Assembly (NCBI RefSeq): GCF_900091845.1
Contig: NZ_FMCI01000247.1
Location: 1 to 58,141 of the forward strand
Direction: 5' to 3'
DNA from: Streptomyces sp. SolWspMP-5a-2
Lineage (GTDB): Bacteria > Actinomycetota > Actinomycetes > Streptomycetales > Streptomycetaceae
Length of the DNA stretch: 58,141 bases
A program made the position numbers and the translations under genes. Below the pieces are notes generated by a model. It made no database searches. It saw nothing but the letters and a program-made list of their open reading frames with translations, and was not told where the DNA came from. Numbering within the stretch: position 1 is the first letter of the stretch; each line of letters opens with the position of its first letter. Shown here piece after piece: positions 34,846 through 43,612 of this stretch.

Positions 34846-35769
34846 TCAGTGCGCGGGAGCGGCCCGCAGCGCGTCCAGGCGTCGCAGGTCATCACCGGTC
34901 AGGCGGAGCGCGCCCGCCGCGATGTTCTCCACCAGGTGGGCGGGGTCGCCGGTGCCGGGGATGGCCAGGACGTGCGGTCCCCGGCTCAGGACCCAGGCGA
35001 TCCGGACCTGCGCGGGGGTGGCGCCGTGGGCGCGGGCGACGGCCCGCACCTCGTCGTGGTCGGGTGCGGTGACGGCGTTCTCGCCGTGCCGTCCGGCGAC
35101 CGCGTAGTACGGGACGAAGGCGATGCCCTGTTCGCCGCAGAGCCGCAGCAGCGTGTCCGCGTCGGACGCCGCCCGGTCGGAGCCCGCCGGGTCGAGGCCG
35201 TAGCGGTTCTGCACCGCGACCACGGGTGCGATGGCCTGGGCCTCGGCGAGGTGGCGGGGCTCGATCTGGGAGACGCCGAGGTGCCGGACGAGCCCCGCCG
35301 CGCGCAGGTCGGCGAGGGCGCCGAAGTGCTCGGCGATCGACTCCTGGCGCATCCGGCGCAGATAGACCAGGTCGAGATGGTCCCGGCCGAGCTGGCGCAG
35401 GTTCTCCTCGACGTGCCCGCGCAGTTCGTCGGGGCGGGCCGCCTCGCCCCAGCCGCCCTGCTGGTCGCGGTAGGGGCCGACCTTGGTGGCGATGAGGAGG
35501 TCGTCCCGGTAGGGGGCGAGGGCGCGGTTGACGAGTTCGTTGGCCGAGCGGAGCCGGGAGAAGTAGAAGGCGGCCGTGTCGATGTGGTCGACGCCCCGGT
35601 CCACCGCCTCGCGCAGCACGGCGATCGACCGGTCCCGGTCGCTGGGGGTGCCGAGGTGGAAGGCGGCGCTGCCGGTGAGCCGCATCGCGCCGAGGCCGAC
35701 GCGGCTCACGGTCAGGTCGGCCAGTTTCCAGCGGCCCGCGGCGTCCGCGGTGATCGTCTGCGAGGTCAT
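34846..35769 (-). CDS. Aldo/keto reductase with altered active-site His
   Basis: A 307-residue aldo/keto reductase of the oxidoreductase group common in Streptomyces. The cofactor and barrel elements are present: LGAMRLTG, HIDTAAFYFSRLRSANE (Asp, Tyr), LIATKVG (Lys) and the C-terminal LAIPGTGDPAHLVENIAAG. The catalytic histidine normally found in a YxLH segment is replaced: the sequence is DLVYLRRMRQE. Thus the reaction may be altered or less general. ATG 35769 is used; the frame extends to 35787. Confidence 0.85.
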   Translation of the reverse strand: MTSQTITADAAGRWKLADLTVSRVGLGAMRLTGSAAFHLGTPSDRDRSIAVLREAVDRGVDHIDTAAFYFSRLRSANELVNRALAPYRDDLLIATKVGPYRDQQGGWGEAARPDELRGHVEENLRQLGRDHLDLVYLRRMRQESIAEHFGALADLRAAGLVRHLGVSQIEPRHLAEAQAIAPVVAVQNRYGLDPAGSDRAASDADTLLRLCGEQGIAFVPYYAVAGRHGENAVTAPDHDEVRAVARAHGATPAQVRIAWVLSRGPHVLAIPGTGDPAHLVENIAAGALRLTGDDLRRLDALRAAPAH

Positions 35770-35825
35770 CGGCGGAGTCTCGCACACGGCGGGGCGCGGG
35801 TCGGGGCGGCCGGGTCAGGGGCGGG

Positions 35826-37190
35826 TCAGGGGTAGACGTAGGAGTTGAGGTCGCTGACGGCGGACGCGGTGTCGCCGAGGTCGTAGCGGTCGACGGCCAG
35901 GAAGGTGGGCTTCGCGCGGGCCGCGGGCTGGCAGAACCGCCGGGCCCGGTCGGCGAGTTTGGTGTTGTCCGTGGTGGCCGTGGCGGTGACGGTCGTGTCG
36001 CGGAAGTGGTTCATCACGAAGAGCGGGCGGAAGGCGCCCTCGGTGCGGGTCAGCGGGATGTTGGTGCCCGCGTCGTACCAGCGGCTGTAGCAGGACCAGT
36101 CGGAGGCGGAGGCGCCCGAGCCCATCGACCAGTAGTTCTCGACCGTCCACTCCCGCTGGTACATCACGCCGAAGCTGTCGCGGGTGAGTCCGGCGGACTC
36201 GTCGGCCGCCCGGCTGTGGTCGGTGAAGATCAGCAGCCGCTGTCCGGCGGCGATCATGTCGGCGGTGCGGGGCCAGCCGTTCTGCCTGACCCCGGTGCGG
36301 TCGGGGCGGTACAGGACGTCGGACAGGCCGTTCACGCGGGCGAGTTCGGCGCGCAGCACACCGGGGTCGACGTAGTCCTCCAGGAAGACGGTGGCGATCT
36401 GGTCGGGGTGCGCCTTCAGGAAGTCGACCATGCGCTGGAGGTCGACCCAGAGGGCGACGGGCTTGCTGACCAGCGTGCAGCTGTTGTGGCAGAGGATGGC
36501 GCCGTCCGGGGTCTGGTGGATGTCGAGCATGAACCCGCGCACCCCGTCCGCGAGTTGCCGCTCGATGCCGCGCGCCTGGTTGGGGAACAGGTTCACGAAG
36601 GGGGGCGCGAAGCCGCCGTCGACGCCGTTGGCGTAGGCGTTGTGGGCGGTGAGGAAGGTGACCTGGTCGAGGGTGCGCCGGTCGGCGGGCGGCATCGGGC
36701 GGGTGACCGCTCCGACCGGGGTGAGGTACCAGGCGGCGAGGTCGCCGGAGGAGCCCACGGCGAGCTGGTCGGGGTAGTTGGCGCCGGACGGCTTGGCCGC
36801 GACGGTCAAGTAGCGGTCGGTCCCGGGGGCCTTGAGGGTGTACCGGTCGGCGTCGGTGGGTGTGATCTCCCAGAGGGCGTCCGCGCTCGCGCAGCCGACG
36901 GTCCTGGCCTGCGTCCCGGAGCGGCCGAGGCAACTGCCCGCCGTGTCCGTGCTCTCCAGGACGTACGAGGAACCGCTCGCCCGCAGGGTCCACTGCTGGC
37001 GGTCCTCGTTGCCCTTCGGTCTGCGCTGCTCGACCGCTCCCGAGCGGTCGGCGGCGTTGAGGCCCGTGGTCGCGCTCTGGACGTAGTAGGCGCCGGGCGC
37101 GGGTGCCGCGGCGGCGGCCTGCGCGGCGGGCGCCGTGACGGTGGCCGCCAGCGCGGCGGCCGTGGCGAGCAGGGCGTGGGGGGTGCGCAT
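35826..37190 (-). CDS. Secreted phosphatidylinositol-specific phospholipase C-like protein
   Basis: A 454-residue secreted protein. The signal peptide occupies residues 1-~30 (RTPHALLATAAALAATVTAP then AQA-A). An N-terminal ~120-residue beta-trefoil-like domain follows (NAADRSGAVEQRRPKGNEDR, QQWTLRASGSSYVLES), possibly sugar or lipid binding. The C-terminal TIM-barrel PLC-like phosphodiesterase has the two catalytic histidine regions TFLTAHNAYANG and LDIHQTPDGAILCHNSC. It probably cleaves phosphatidylinositol or a related phosphodiester outside the cell. ATG 37190 has AAGGAAGG 8 bases upstream. Confidence 0.82.
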   Translation of the reverse strand: MRTPHALLATAAALAATVTAPAAQAAAAAPAPGAYYVQSATTGLNAADRSGAVEQRRPKGNEDRQQWTLRASGSSYVLESTDTAGSCLGRSGTQARTVGCASADALWEITPTDADRYTLKAPGTDRYLTVAAKPSGANYPDQLAVGSSGDLAAWYLTPVGAVTRPMPPADRRTLDQVTFLTAHNAYANGVDGGFAPPFVNLFPNQARGIERQLADGVRGFMLDIHQTPDGAILCHNSCTLVSKPVALWVDLQRMVDFLKAHPDQIATVFLEDYVDPGVLRAELARVNGLSDVLYRPDRTGVRQNGWPRTADMIAAGQRLLIFTDHSRAADESAGLTRDSFGVMYQREWTVENYWSMGSGASASDWSCYSRWYDAGTNIPLTRTEGAFRPLFVMNHFRDTTVTATATTDNTKLADRARRFCQPAARAKPTFLAVDRYDLGDTASAVSDLNSYVYP

Positions 37191-37970
37191 GGGTCTGCCT
37201 TCCTTCCGGACGGGCACCGTCACGGCACCCGCGCGTGAAAAGTCAGGGGCATGACACCACGGCACTCCCCCGGCCGTCAGCGGTTCGGACCGGCACGGGG
37301 GAAACTCCGGTGGATCACTCACCGGGGATGACGTCTTGGGGGCGTGGCGGCACGGGAGTGCGCGGGGACGGGGACGCTGCTCGCCGCGTCCGGGAGGGGC
37401 GGGGGCGCCAACGCGCGGGGGCGGGGCCGGCGCGTACGGAACCGGCACGGGTGGTCGACGGGTCCGGGGCGAGGCAGCCCGCGCGTCCTGACCGTCACAG
37501 CTGGTCGACCCGTCCGGGGCGAGGCAGTCCGGCGCCCGTCGCGCCGCGGACCGGCACCGCCGGTCGACACGTCAGGAGCAAGGCGGCCCGGCGACCCGCG
37601 CGTCCCGAACCGGCACCGCCGCTCGACACGCCCGAAGCGAGGCAGTCCGGCGCCCGGCCCGTTCCGGGGCGGCACCGGCGCCGACGCGTCCGTCCCGAAC
37701 CGGCACCGCCGCTCGGCCCGTCCGCAGCGGGGCCCATCGCCCGGCGCGTCCAGGACCGGCCGAACCGCCACCCCGCCCCCACCCCACCCCACCCCACCCC
37801 GCTCCGCACGAAATCCCTCCGCCCGTACGCCCGTTCACCGCTTCCGGCGTGGCGCGCACCCGTTGGGGGGTGATCGGCACCAGGCGTCTTCCACGCGTCG
37901 TCACCGCGTGAATACCGTTGGTGACCGTGCCGGTGGGATGTTCCCCGGCACGGAACCGAAGGGCGATCGC
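37191..37970. other. 780-bp intergenic region with degenerate repeats
   Basis: No gene is supported between the divergent PLC-like and SGNH hydrolase genes. The reading frames here are repetitive Arg/Gly/Pro shadows. The middle is filled by a repeat array (37441-37753) followed by a C/A-rich CCCCAC run (37771-37800). Promoters of both flanking secreted-enzyme genes must be at the ends, but I cannot identify them. Confidence 0.5.
37441..37753. repeat. Degenerate tandem repeat, about five units of 50-59 bp
   Basis: Units begin ACCG(G/T)CAC...GGTCGAC or GCTCGAC and contain GAGGCAGTCCGGCGC-like cores. They start at 37441, 37491, 37550, 37609 and 37699, with 59-bp spacing in the best-preserved part and one unit enlarged to 90 bp. 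There is no coding or CRISPR character. Confidence 0.65.
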
Positions 37971-39035
37971 ATGTCCAGATCCCTCGTGCCCACCGTTCCC
38001 GCCGCCGCCCGCGCGGCTCTCGCCACCGCCGCCGCGCTCACGGCCGTGCTGTCGGTGCTCGTCCCGGCCTCGGCGGCGCCGTCCCCCGCCGAGGAACCGC
38101 CGCGGTACGTCGCCCTGGGCGACTCGTACAGCGCCGACGTCTTCGTCCGCCCGTGGGACCCCGACGACGGGTGCGGGCGTTCCTACCGGGACTACCCGCA
38201 CCAGGTCGCCGAGGCGGCGGGGCTGCGGCTCGTGGACGTCACCTGCGGCGCGGCCGAGGTCGAGGACGGGGTGCTGGGGCCGCAGCCGCCGTCGAAGATC
38301 CTCGGTCCGCCGTCGGTGCCGCCCGAGGGCGGCTGGCCCGAACGGCCCGCGCAGATCCAGCGGTTGGGCGCCGACACGGACTACGTGAGCGTCGGCATCG
38401 GCGGCAACACCCTCGGCTTCGGCGAGATCGTCACCCAGTGCCTCGAACGGGGCCTGGCCACCCTCGGGTTCGGCACTCCCTGCACCGACCACTTCACCGC
38501 GGGCGAGGGGCGCGACTGGCTGGAGGAGCGGTTCGCGCGGCTCGACGAGGAGTTCGGGCGGATGATGGCCGCGATCCGCGAACGCGCCCCGCACGCACGG
38601 GTCGCGGTGGTCGGCTACCCCGCGATCGTGCCGAGCGCCTCCGGCTGCACGTGGGGCGTCTGGCGCCAGCTGGGGACCGTCGCCAAGGGGGACATGCCCT
38701 GGCTCGACGGCCTGGAGCGGCGGCTGAACGGCCTGATCGCCCGGCAGGCCACCGGCCACGGGGCGGCCTACGTCGACACCTACGGACCCAGCGCGGCCCA
38801 CGGGCTGTGCGCGCCCGCGGGCGAGAGGTGGATGTACGGGGTGCGCGACGACCTCACCGGGGACGGCGACCAGACGGACCCGCCGTCGCCGCTCTGCGCC
38901 GCGATCCCCGGCAACGGCGAGGCGTGCACCTTCGTCCACCCCAACGCGTCCGGTGCGGACAACCAGGCCCGGCAGGTGCGGGCCGCGTTCGAGCTGCCGC
39001 GCGCGGCGACGGCGACGGCAGTGCGCCGCTCCTGA
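37971..39035 (+). CDS. Secreted SGNH/GDSL-family lipase or esterase
   Basis: A 354-residue secreted hydrolase. A signal peptide covers residues 1-~35 (ALATAAALTAVLSVLVPASA). The catalytic fold is SGNH: nucleophile block GDSYSA, oxyanion Gly/Asn block GIGGNTLGF, and the His block FVHPNASGADNQAR. Several cysteines suggest extracellular disulfides, as in the Streptomyces SGNH lipase structures. Likely substrates are esters or lipids. ATG 37971 has GGG at a fair distance; no stronger start is available. A short hairpin terminator follows. Confidence 0.88.
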   Translation: MSRSLVPTVPAAARAALATAAALTAVLSVLVPASAAPSPAEEPPRYVALGDSYSADVFVRPWDPDDGCGRSYRDYPHQVAEAAGLRLVDVTCGAAEVEDGVLGPQPPSKILGPPSVPPEGGWPERPAQIQRLGADTDYVSVGIGGNTLGFGEIVTQCLERGLATLGFGTPCTDHFTAGEGRDWLEERFARLDEEFGRMMAAIRERAPHARVAVVGYPAIVPSASGCTWGVWRQLGTVAKGDMPWLDGLERRLNGLIARQATGHGAAYVDTYGPSAAHGLCAPAGERWMYGVRDDLTGDGDQTDPPSPLCAAIPGNGEACTFVHPNASGADNQARQVRAAFELPRAATATAVRRS

Positions 39036-39062
39036 CCGGTGCCCCGACTCCCCCACGGAGCA

Positions 39063-39089
39063 CGGCCGCACCCCGCTGGGGTGCGGCCG
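39063..39089. terminator. Bidirectional hairpin terminator
   Basis: A perfect 12-bp GC stem (39063-39074 with 39078-39089) with a 3-nt loop lies between the convergent SGNH lipase and aldehyde dehydrogenase genes. Confidence 0.75.
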
Positions 39090-39173
39090 CGGTGGGGGGT
39101 GCGGGGTCCATCTGACTCCTTTGGTCTGTACCAGTCAAGGGTGCGGACCGGCGCCCCGGAGCATCCCCGCGGT

Positions 39174-40496
39174 TCAGCCCAGCGGCTTGCGCAGCACCGC
39201 CTTGCGGTGGCTGAACGTCTCGAGGGAGTACCGGCCGTGGTAGTTGCCCATGCCGCTCTCCCCCACTCCGCCGAACGGCAGGTCGGAGACGGTGAGATGG
39301 GCCAGCGGCAGCCCGTGTCCGAGCCCGCCCGAGGACGTCTCGGCGGCGATCCGGTCCCGCGTCCCCTCGGACTCCGAGAACACGTACAGGGCGAGCGGCT
39401 TGTCCCGGTCGTTGATGAAGCCGATGGCGTCGTCCAGCCCCGGCACGGTCACGATGGGCAGGATCGGGCCGAAGATCTCCTCCCCCATGACGGGCGAGGA
39501 CGGGTCGACGTCGGCGAGCACGGTCGGCGCGATGTACTTCGCCGCCCGGTCCGTGTCACCGCCGACGGCCACCCGGCCGGAGCCGAGCAGCCCCGAGAGC
39601 CGGTCGAAATGGCGCTCGTTGACGATCCGGCCGTACTCCCCCGACTCCTTCGGCTCCGTGCCGAACAGGCCCTCCACCGCGCGGGCGAGGGCCGGTTCGA
39701 GGGCCGCCGCGGTCTCCGGGTCGGTCAGCACGTAGTCCGGGGCCACGCAGGTCTGCCCGGCGTTCAGGAACTTGCCGCGCGCCAACCGGTCGGCGACGAC
39801 CTGGACATCGGCGTCGGAGTCGACGAACGCCGGTGACTTGCCGCCGAGTTCGAGGGTGACGGGGGTGAGGTGTTCGGCGGCGGCCCGCAGCACGATCCGG
39901 CCGACGGCGCCGTTGCCGGTGTAGAAGATGTGGTCGAACCGCTCGGCCAGCAGCGCGGTCGTCTCCGGGATCCCGCCCTCGACGACGGCGAACGCGTCGG
40001 TGTCGAGGCAGCCGGGCAGCAGCCGGGCCAGCGCCGCCGAGGTGGCGGGGGCCAGCTCGCTCGGCTTGACGACGACCGCGTTCCCGGCGGCGAGCGCGCC
40101 GACCAGCGGGGCCAGCAGCAGTTGCGCCGGGTAGTTCCAGGGCGCGATGACGAGGACGACGCCCAGCGGGTCGTACTGCGTCCAGGCGGTGGCGTCGGAG
40201 CCGAGGTGGGCCGGGACGGGCGCGGGCTCGGGGCGCAGCCAGTCGGCGAGGTGGTCGAGGGTGTGGTCGATCTCGCGGACGGTGAAGTCGATCTCGGTGC
40301 GCCGGGCCTCGGTGGCGCTCTTGCCGAGGTCGGCGTGGAGGGCCTCGGCCAGCTCGGAGCCCTTCTCGGTGAGCATCGCGCGCAGCCCGCGGAGCTGCTC
40401 CGTGCGCCACGCGACGGGCTTGGTGCGGCCGGTGCGGAAGGTGGCGCGCAGCCGGGCCACGACGTCGGCGGGCTGCTCGGGGGTGGTGGGGTTCAC
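39174..40496 (-). CDS. Aldehyde dehydrogenase (class 3-like)
   Basis: A 440-residue NAD(P)-dependent aldehyde dehydrogenase of the short class 3/fatty-aldehyde type. Conserved elements are APWNYPAQLLLAPLV (catalytic Asn), FTGN-type cofactor loop HIFYTGNGAVGRIVL, the general-base Glu in LELGGKSPAF, the nucleophile Cys in NAGQTCVAPDY and EEIFGPILPI. GTG 40496 has GAGG five bases upstream. An AT-rich stretch about 100-145 bp upstream probably contains its promoter. Confidence 0.9.
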   Translation of the reverse strand: MNPTTPEQPADVVARLRATFRTGRTKPVAWRTEQLRGLRAMLTEKGSELAEALHADLGKSATEARRTEIDFTVREIDHTLDHLADWLRPEPAPVPAHLGSDATAWTQYDPLGVVLVIAPWNYPAQLLLAPLVGALAAGNAVVVKPSELAPATSAALARLLPGCLDTDAFAVVEGGIPETTALLAERFDHIFYTGNGAVGRIVLRAAAEHLTPVTLELGGKSPAFVDSDADVQVVADRLARGKFLNAGQTCVAPDYVLTDPETAAALEPALARAVEGLFGTEPKESGEYGRIVNERHFDRLSGLLGSGRVAVGGDTDRAAKYIAPTVLADVDPSSPVMGEEIFGPILPIVTVPGLDDAIGFINDRDKPLALYVFSESEGTRDRIAAETSSGGLGHGLPLAHLTVSDLPFGGVGESGMGNYHGRYSLETFSHRKAVLRKPLG

Positions 40497-40595
40497 GGTG
40501 CCTCGCTGCTGCTGTACGGCCTCGCGGCCTTGCGGTACATGGACGGTCCCGGCGGTGGGCGGCCCCGGGGGTGCCACCCGGCACCGCCCACCATC

Positions 40596-40640
40596 AGATG
40601 CATATAGCAACCTTTCATACACCAAAATAAATTCCGCCAC
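40596..40640 (-). promoter_or_regulatory. AT-rich promoter-like island upstream of the aldehyde dehydrogenase
   Basis: This is by far the most AT-rich stretch nearby (around CATATAGCAACC and CACCAAAATAAATT). Read on the minus strand it offers TTGGTG then TATATG 13 bases later, too close for a standard promoter, so the exact hexamers are uncertain. Confidence 0.35.
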
Positions 40641-40663
40641 CGCCCTGCCGGACGCGCGGCCCG

Positions 40664-40758
40664 GACGTCGAGGCGCGGCCCGGACGCCGACGCCAGGTGC
40701 GGACGTCGACGCGCGGCCCGGATCCCGACGCTCGGTCCGGACGTCGACGCGCGGTCCG
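40664..40758. repeat. Five tandem copies of a 19-bp repeat (intergenic)
   Basis: Units of exactly 19 bp start at 40664, 40683, 40702, 40721 and 40740, with consensus GACGTCGACGCGCGGCCCG, plus a 13-bp partial copy before. The array ends 6 bp before the stop of the YciI gene on the minus strand. It has no spacers and is not a CRISPR. Confidence 0.85.
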
Positions 40759-40764
40759 GCCCGG

Positions 40765-41115
40765 TCAGCCCTGGTCCACGAACGCCCTGACCTCGATCGG
40801 CAGGGTGGTGGCCAGGGCCGCCTTCCTGCCCCACTCCAGGGCCGCGTCCGCGTCGTCGGCCCTGATCAGGGTGAGCCCGCCGAGGTACTCCCGGCCCTCG
40901 GCACAGGGGCCGCCGCTGACCAGGACGTCGCCGTCGGAGGGGCGCAGCACGGTGGCGGTCTCCGGGCCCTGGAGTCCGCCGCCGAACACCCAGGCGCCCG
41001 CCGCGCGCAGCTCCTCCTCGAAGGCCCGGACGTCGCGCATGATCTCCGCGAGCGCCTGTGGCGAGGGCGGCTCGCCACCGGTCGGCTGGACCACGCTCAG
41101 CAGGTAGTACGTCAT
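40765..41115 (-). CDS. YciI-like (YCII-related) protein
   Basis: A 116-residue ferredoxin-like-fold protein of the YCII family (MTYYLLSVVQPTGG, FEEELRAAGAWVFGGGL, ADDADAALEWGRKAA). In Streptomyces these are commonly encoded next to ECF sigma factors of the SigJ-type, but none is adjacent here. Active-site His/Asp roles are proposed for the family, with no confirmed reaction. The first ATG at 41115 follows GAGGCCGTC. It is divergent from the acyl-CoA dehydrogenase gene, about 100 bp apart. Confidence 0.85.
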   Translation of the reverse strand: MTYYLLSVVQPTGGEPPSPQALAEIMRDVRAFEEELRAAGAWVFGGGLQGPETATVLRPSDGDVLVSGGPCAEGREYLGGLTLIRADDADAALEWGRKAALATTLPIEVRAFVDQG

Positions 41116-41214
41116 GACGGCCTCCTCGGGCCTCGGAGTGTTCCCTCCCCTCCTATACGAACGCCGCGGGCCCGGACCGGCATCTCGCGCGGTGCGACCG
41201 GGAGAATCTTCCCC

Positions 41215-42282
41215 ATGAGCATCGAAGACCACCCCCTCGTCGGCGCCGCCCGTTCCCTGGCCGCCTCTCTCCTCGCCCCGGGGGCCGCCCGGGTCGACGC
41301 GGAGGGGGTGCCCGCCGGGCATCTCGCGGCGATCCGGGACGCGGGGCTGCTCGGGGTGAGCGCGCCGGTGGAGTACGGCGGCGCCGGGGCGCCCGACGCG
41401 GTGGCCAGGGAGGTGGCGGAGATCCTCGCGGGGGCGTGCTGCTCGACGTGGTTCGTGCAGACCCAGCACCACACCCCGGTGCGGATGCTGGCCCGTTCGA
41501 CCGGCCCGGCGCGGGAGCGGCTGCTGGGGCCGCTGGCGCGCGGAGAGCTGCTCGCGGGGATCGCGTACGCGCACGTCAGGGCCTTTCCCCGGCGTCCGGT
41601 GCGGGCGACACGGGACGGCGAGGGGTGGCGGTTCGACGGCACCGTGCCCTGGTTCACCGGCTGGGGTCTGAACGACCTGATGCTGCTGGCGGGGGTGACC
41701 GACGAGGACGAGGTGGTGTTCGCGTTCGCCGACGCGCGCGAGGGTCCTGCGCTGCGGCCTTCGCCCCCGATGCGGCTGGCGGCCCTCGGCGCGGCGCGGA
41801 CGGTGTCCCTCGGCCTGGACGGGCTGCGGCTGCCGGAGGCGTCGGTGGTGCTGCGCGCCCCGCACGCGGTGTTCGCGGCGACGGACCGGGCACGGGCCGC
41901 CAACGCCTCGCCCGCCGTGTTCGGGGTGGCACGGGCCGCCGTCGCACTGGTGGCGGAGTACGGGGAACCGGACGTGGCGAGCGCGCTGGGCGCGCGGCTG
42001 GACGCCGTGCGGGCGGAGGCGTACGCGCTCGCCGGGCATCCCGACCCGCTGGCGCGGGTGCCGGAGCGGCTGGCGTGCCGGACGCGGGCGTTCGACGTGC
42101 TGCGGGCGGCCACCACGGCGGCGGTCGTGGCCCGCGGCGGCCGGGCGATGGATCTGCGCGACCCGGCCCAGCGGCTGGCCCGTGAGGGGATGTTCCTGCT
42201 GATCCAGGGCCAGACGGCCGACGCCCGCCGCGCCCACCTGGACGCCCTCGGCGGCCCGGGGACGGACGAGGGGCACCGCTAG
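41215..42282 (+). CDS. Acyl-CoA dehydrogenase-like flavoprotein
   Basis: A 355-residue protein of the acyl-CoA dehydrogenase superfamily. The N-terminal helical domain (AAIRDAGLLGVSAPVEYGGA) and the middle beta domain (GWRFDGTVPWFTGWGLNDLML) are visible. The C-terminal helical domain is short with an atypical GGRAMDLRDPAQRLARE in place of the normal GG-motif region. It may be a flavin-dependent monooxygenase or oxidase in this family rather than a true fatty acyl-CoA dehydrogenase. ATG 41215 has GGAGA upstream. Not obviously in an operon. Confidence 0.78.
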   Translation: MSIEDHPLVGAARSLAASLLAPGAARVDAEGVPAGHLAAIRDAGLLGVSAPVEYGGAGAPDAVAREVAEILAGACCSTWFVQTQHHTPVRMLARSTGPARERLLGPLARGELLAGIAYAHVRAFPRRPVRATRDGEGWRFDGTVPWFTGWGLNDLMLLAGVTDEDEVVFAFADAREGPALRPSPPMRLAALGAARTVSLGLDGLRLPEASVVLRAPHAVFAATDRARAANASPAVFGVARAAVALVAEYGEPDVASALGARLDAVRAEAYALAGHPDPLARVPERLACRTRAFDVLRAATTAAVVARGGRAMDLRDPAQRLAREGMFLLIQGQTADARRAHLDALGGPGTDEGHR

Positions 42283-42447
42283 TTGTCCTGACCGCAAAGG
42301 TTCACCGGCTCGCGCTGCCCGGCACGGCACCAGTGCCCGTCCGACCGTCGCAGCGCCGGACGGTTGCTCCCGGCGGAGTCGGCCCCGAGCCGCGCACGGG
42401 GGGCGTACCCGTGTCCGGGCCCGGTGCGGCGCGAGCGGCCGGGCGGG

Positions 42448-43590
42448 TCAGCCGGCGAACGGGACCTGGGCCGGTGCCGTGTCCGGCGCACCCGCCGGGT
42501 GGTGCCACAGGCCCTGTGCGGCGAGCCGGGGCAGGACGCCCTCGCCGAACCAGTACGCCTCCTCCAGGTGCGGGTAGCCGGAGAGCACGAACTCGTCGAT
42601 GCCCAGGGCGTGGTACTCCCTGATCCGTTCGACGACCTCGTCGTGGCTGCCGACCAGGGCGGTGCCCGCGCCGCCGCGCACCAGGCCGATCCCGGCCCAG
42701 AGGTTGGGGTGGATCTCCAGCCCGTCCCGGCCGCCGCCGTGCAGGGCGAGCATCCGGCGCTGCCCCTCGGACTCGCTGAGGGCGAGCCCGGCCTGCACGG
42801 ACCGCACGGTCTGCGGGTCGAAGCCGTCCAACAGCCGCGCGGCCTCGGCCCACGCCTGCTCCGCGGTGTCCCGGGTGATGACGTGCAGGCGGATGCCGAA
42901 GCGCGGGGCGCGTCCCCGCGCGGCGGCCAGCGTTCGGATGCGGGCGATCTTCTCGGCGACCTGGGCGGGCGGTTCGCCCCAGGTGAGGTAGACGTCGGCG
43001 TGCCGGGCGGCGATCTCCCCGGCGATCGGGGAGGACCCGCCGAAGTACACCTCGGGCACCGGGTCGGGGACCCGGGCCAGCCGCGCGTCCTCCACCCGCA
43101 GGTGCCGACCGTGCAGGTCGACCGTCCCGCCCTGCCACAACTCCCTTACCACCTGGAGGAATTCGCCGGTACGCCGGTAGCGCTCGTCCTTGTCGAGGAA
43201 GTCGCCGTACGCCCGCTGCTCGTGGCTCTCGCCCCCGGTGACGACGTTGAGGAGCAGCCGTCCGCCGCTCTGCCGCTGGAAGGTGGACGCCATCTGCGCG
43301 GCGAGCGTCGGGGAGACGAAGCCGGGGCGGAACGCGACCAGGAACTTCAGGCGTTCGGTGTGCTGGCTGACCATGGCCGTGGTGAGCCACGCGTCCTCGC
43401 ACCAGGCGCCGGTCGGGGTGAGCGCCCCCAGGAAGCCGAGGTCCTCGGCGGCGCGGGCGATCTGGCTCAGGTAGCCGACCGTCGGCGGCCGGTCCCGTCC
43501 GGAGGCGGTGGCCGGGGTGCCGTGGCCGCCGCCGACGACGTGCCTGCTGTCGCCGTTGGTGGGGAGGAACCAGTGGAAGGTGAGGGACAC
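42448..43590 (-). CDS. LLM class flavin-dependent alkanesulfonate monooxygenase-like (SsuD-type)
   Basis: A 380-residue FMNH2-dependent monooxygenase of the luciferase-like SsuD group, which releases sulfite from alkanesulfonates. Typical parts are FHWFLPTNGDSRH at the N-terminus, LGFLGALTPTGAWCEDAW, LLNVVTGGE, and the C-terminal LVGSHDEVVERIREY with EFVLSGYPHLEEAYWFGEGV. GTG 43590 has CGGAG six bases upstream. It is the last gene of a minus-strand set with the SfnB-like enzyme (22 bp upstream) and the FMN reductase that would supply reduced flavin. Confidence 0.9.
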   Translation of the reverse strand: MSLTFHWFLPTNGDSRHVVGGGHGTPATASGRDRPPTVGYLSQIARAAEDLGFLGALTPTGAWCEDAWLTTAMVSQHTERLKFLVAFRPGFVSPTLAAQMASTFQRQSGGRLLLNVVTGGESHEQRAYGDFLDKDERYRRTGEFLQVVRELWQGGTVDLHGRHLRVEDARLARVPDPVPEVYFGGSSPIAGEIAARHADVYLTWGEPPAQVAEKIARIRTLAAARGRAPRFGIRLHVITRDTAEQAWAEAARLLDGFDPQTVRSVQAGLALSESEGQRRMLALHGGGRDGLEIHPNLWAGIGLVRGGAGTALVGSHDEVVERIREYHALGIDEFVLSGYPHLEEAYWFGEGVLPRLAAQGLWHHPAGAPDTAPAQVPFAG

Positions 43591-43612
43591 GCGGGTCTCC
43601 GATCGGGTGGGG

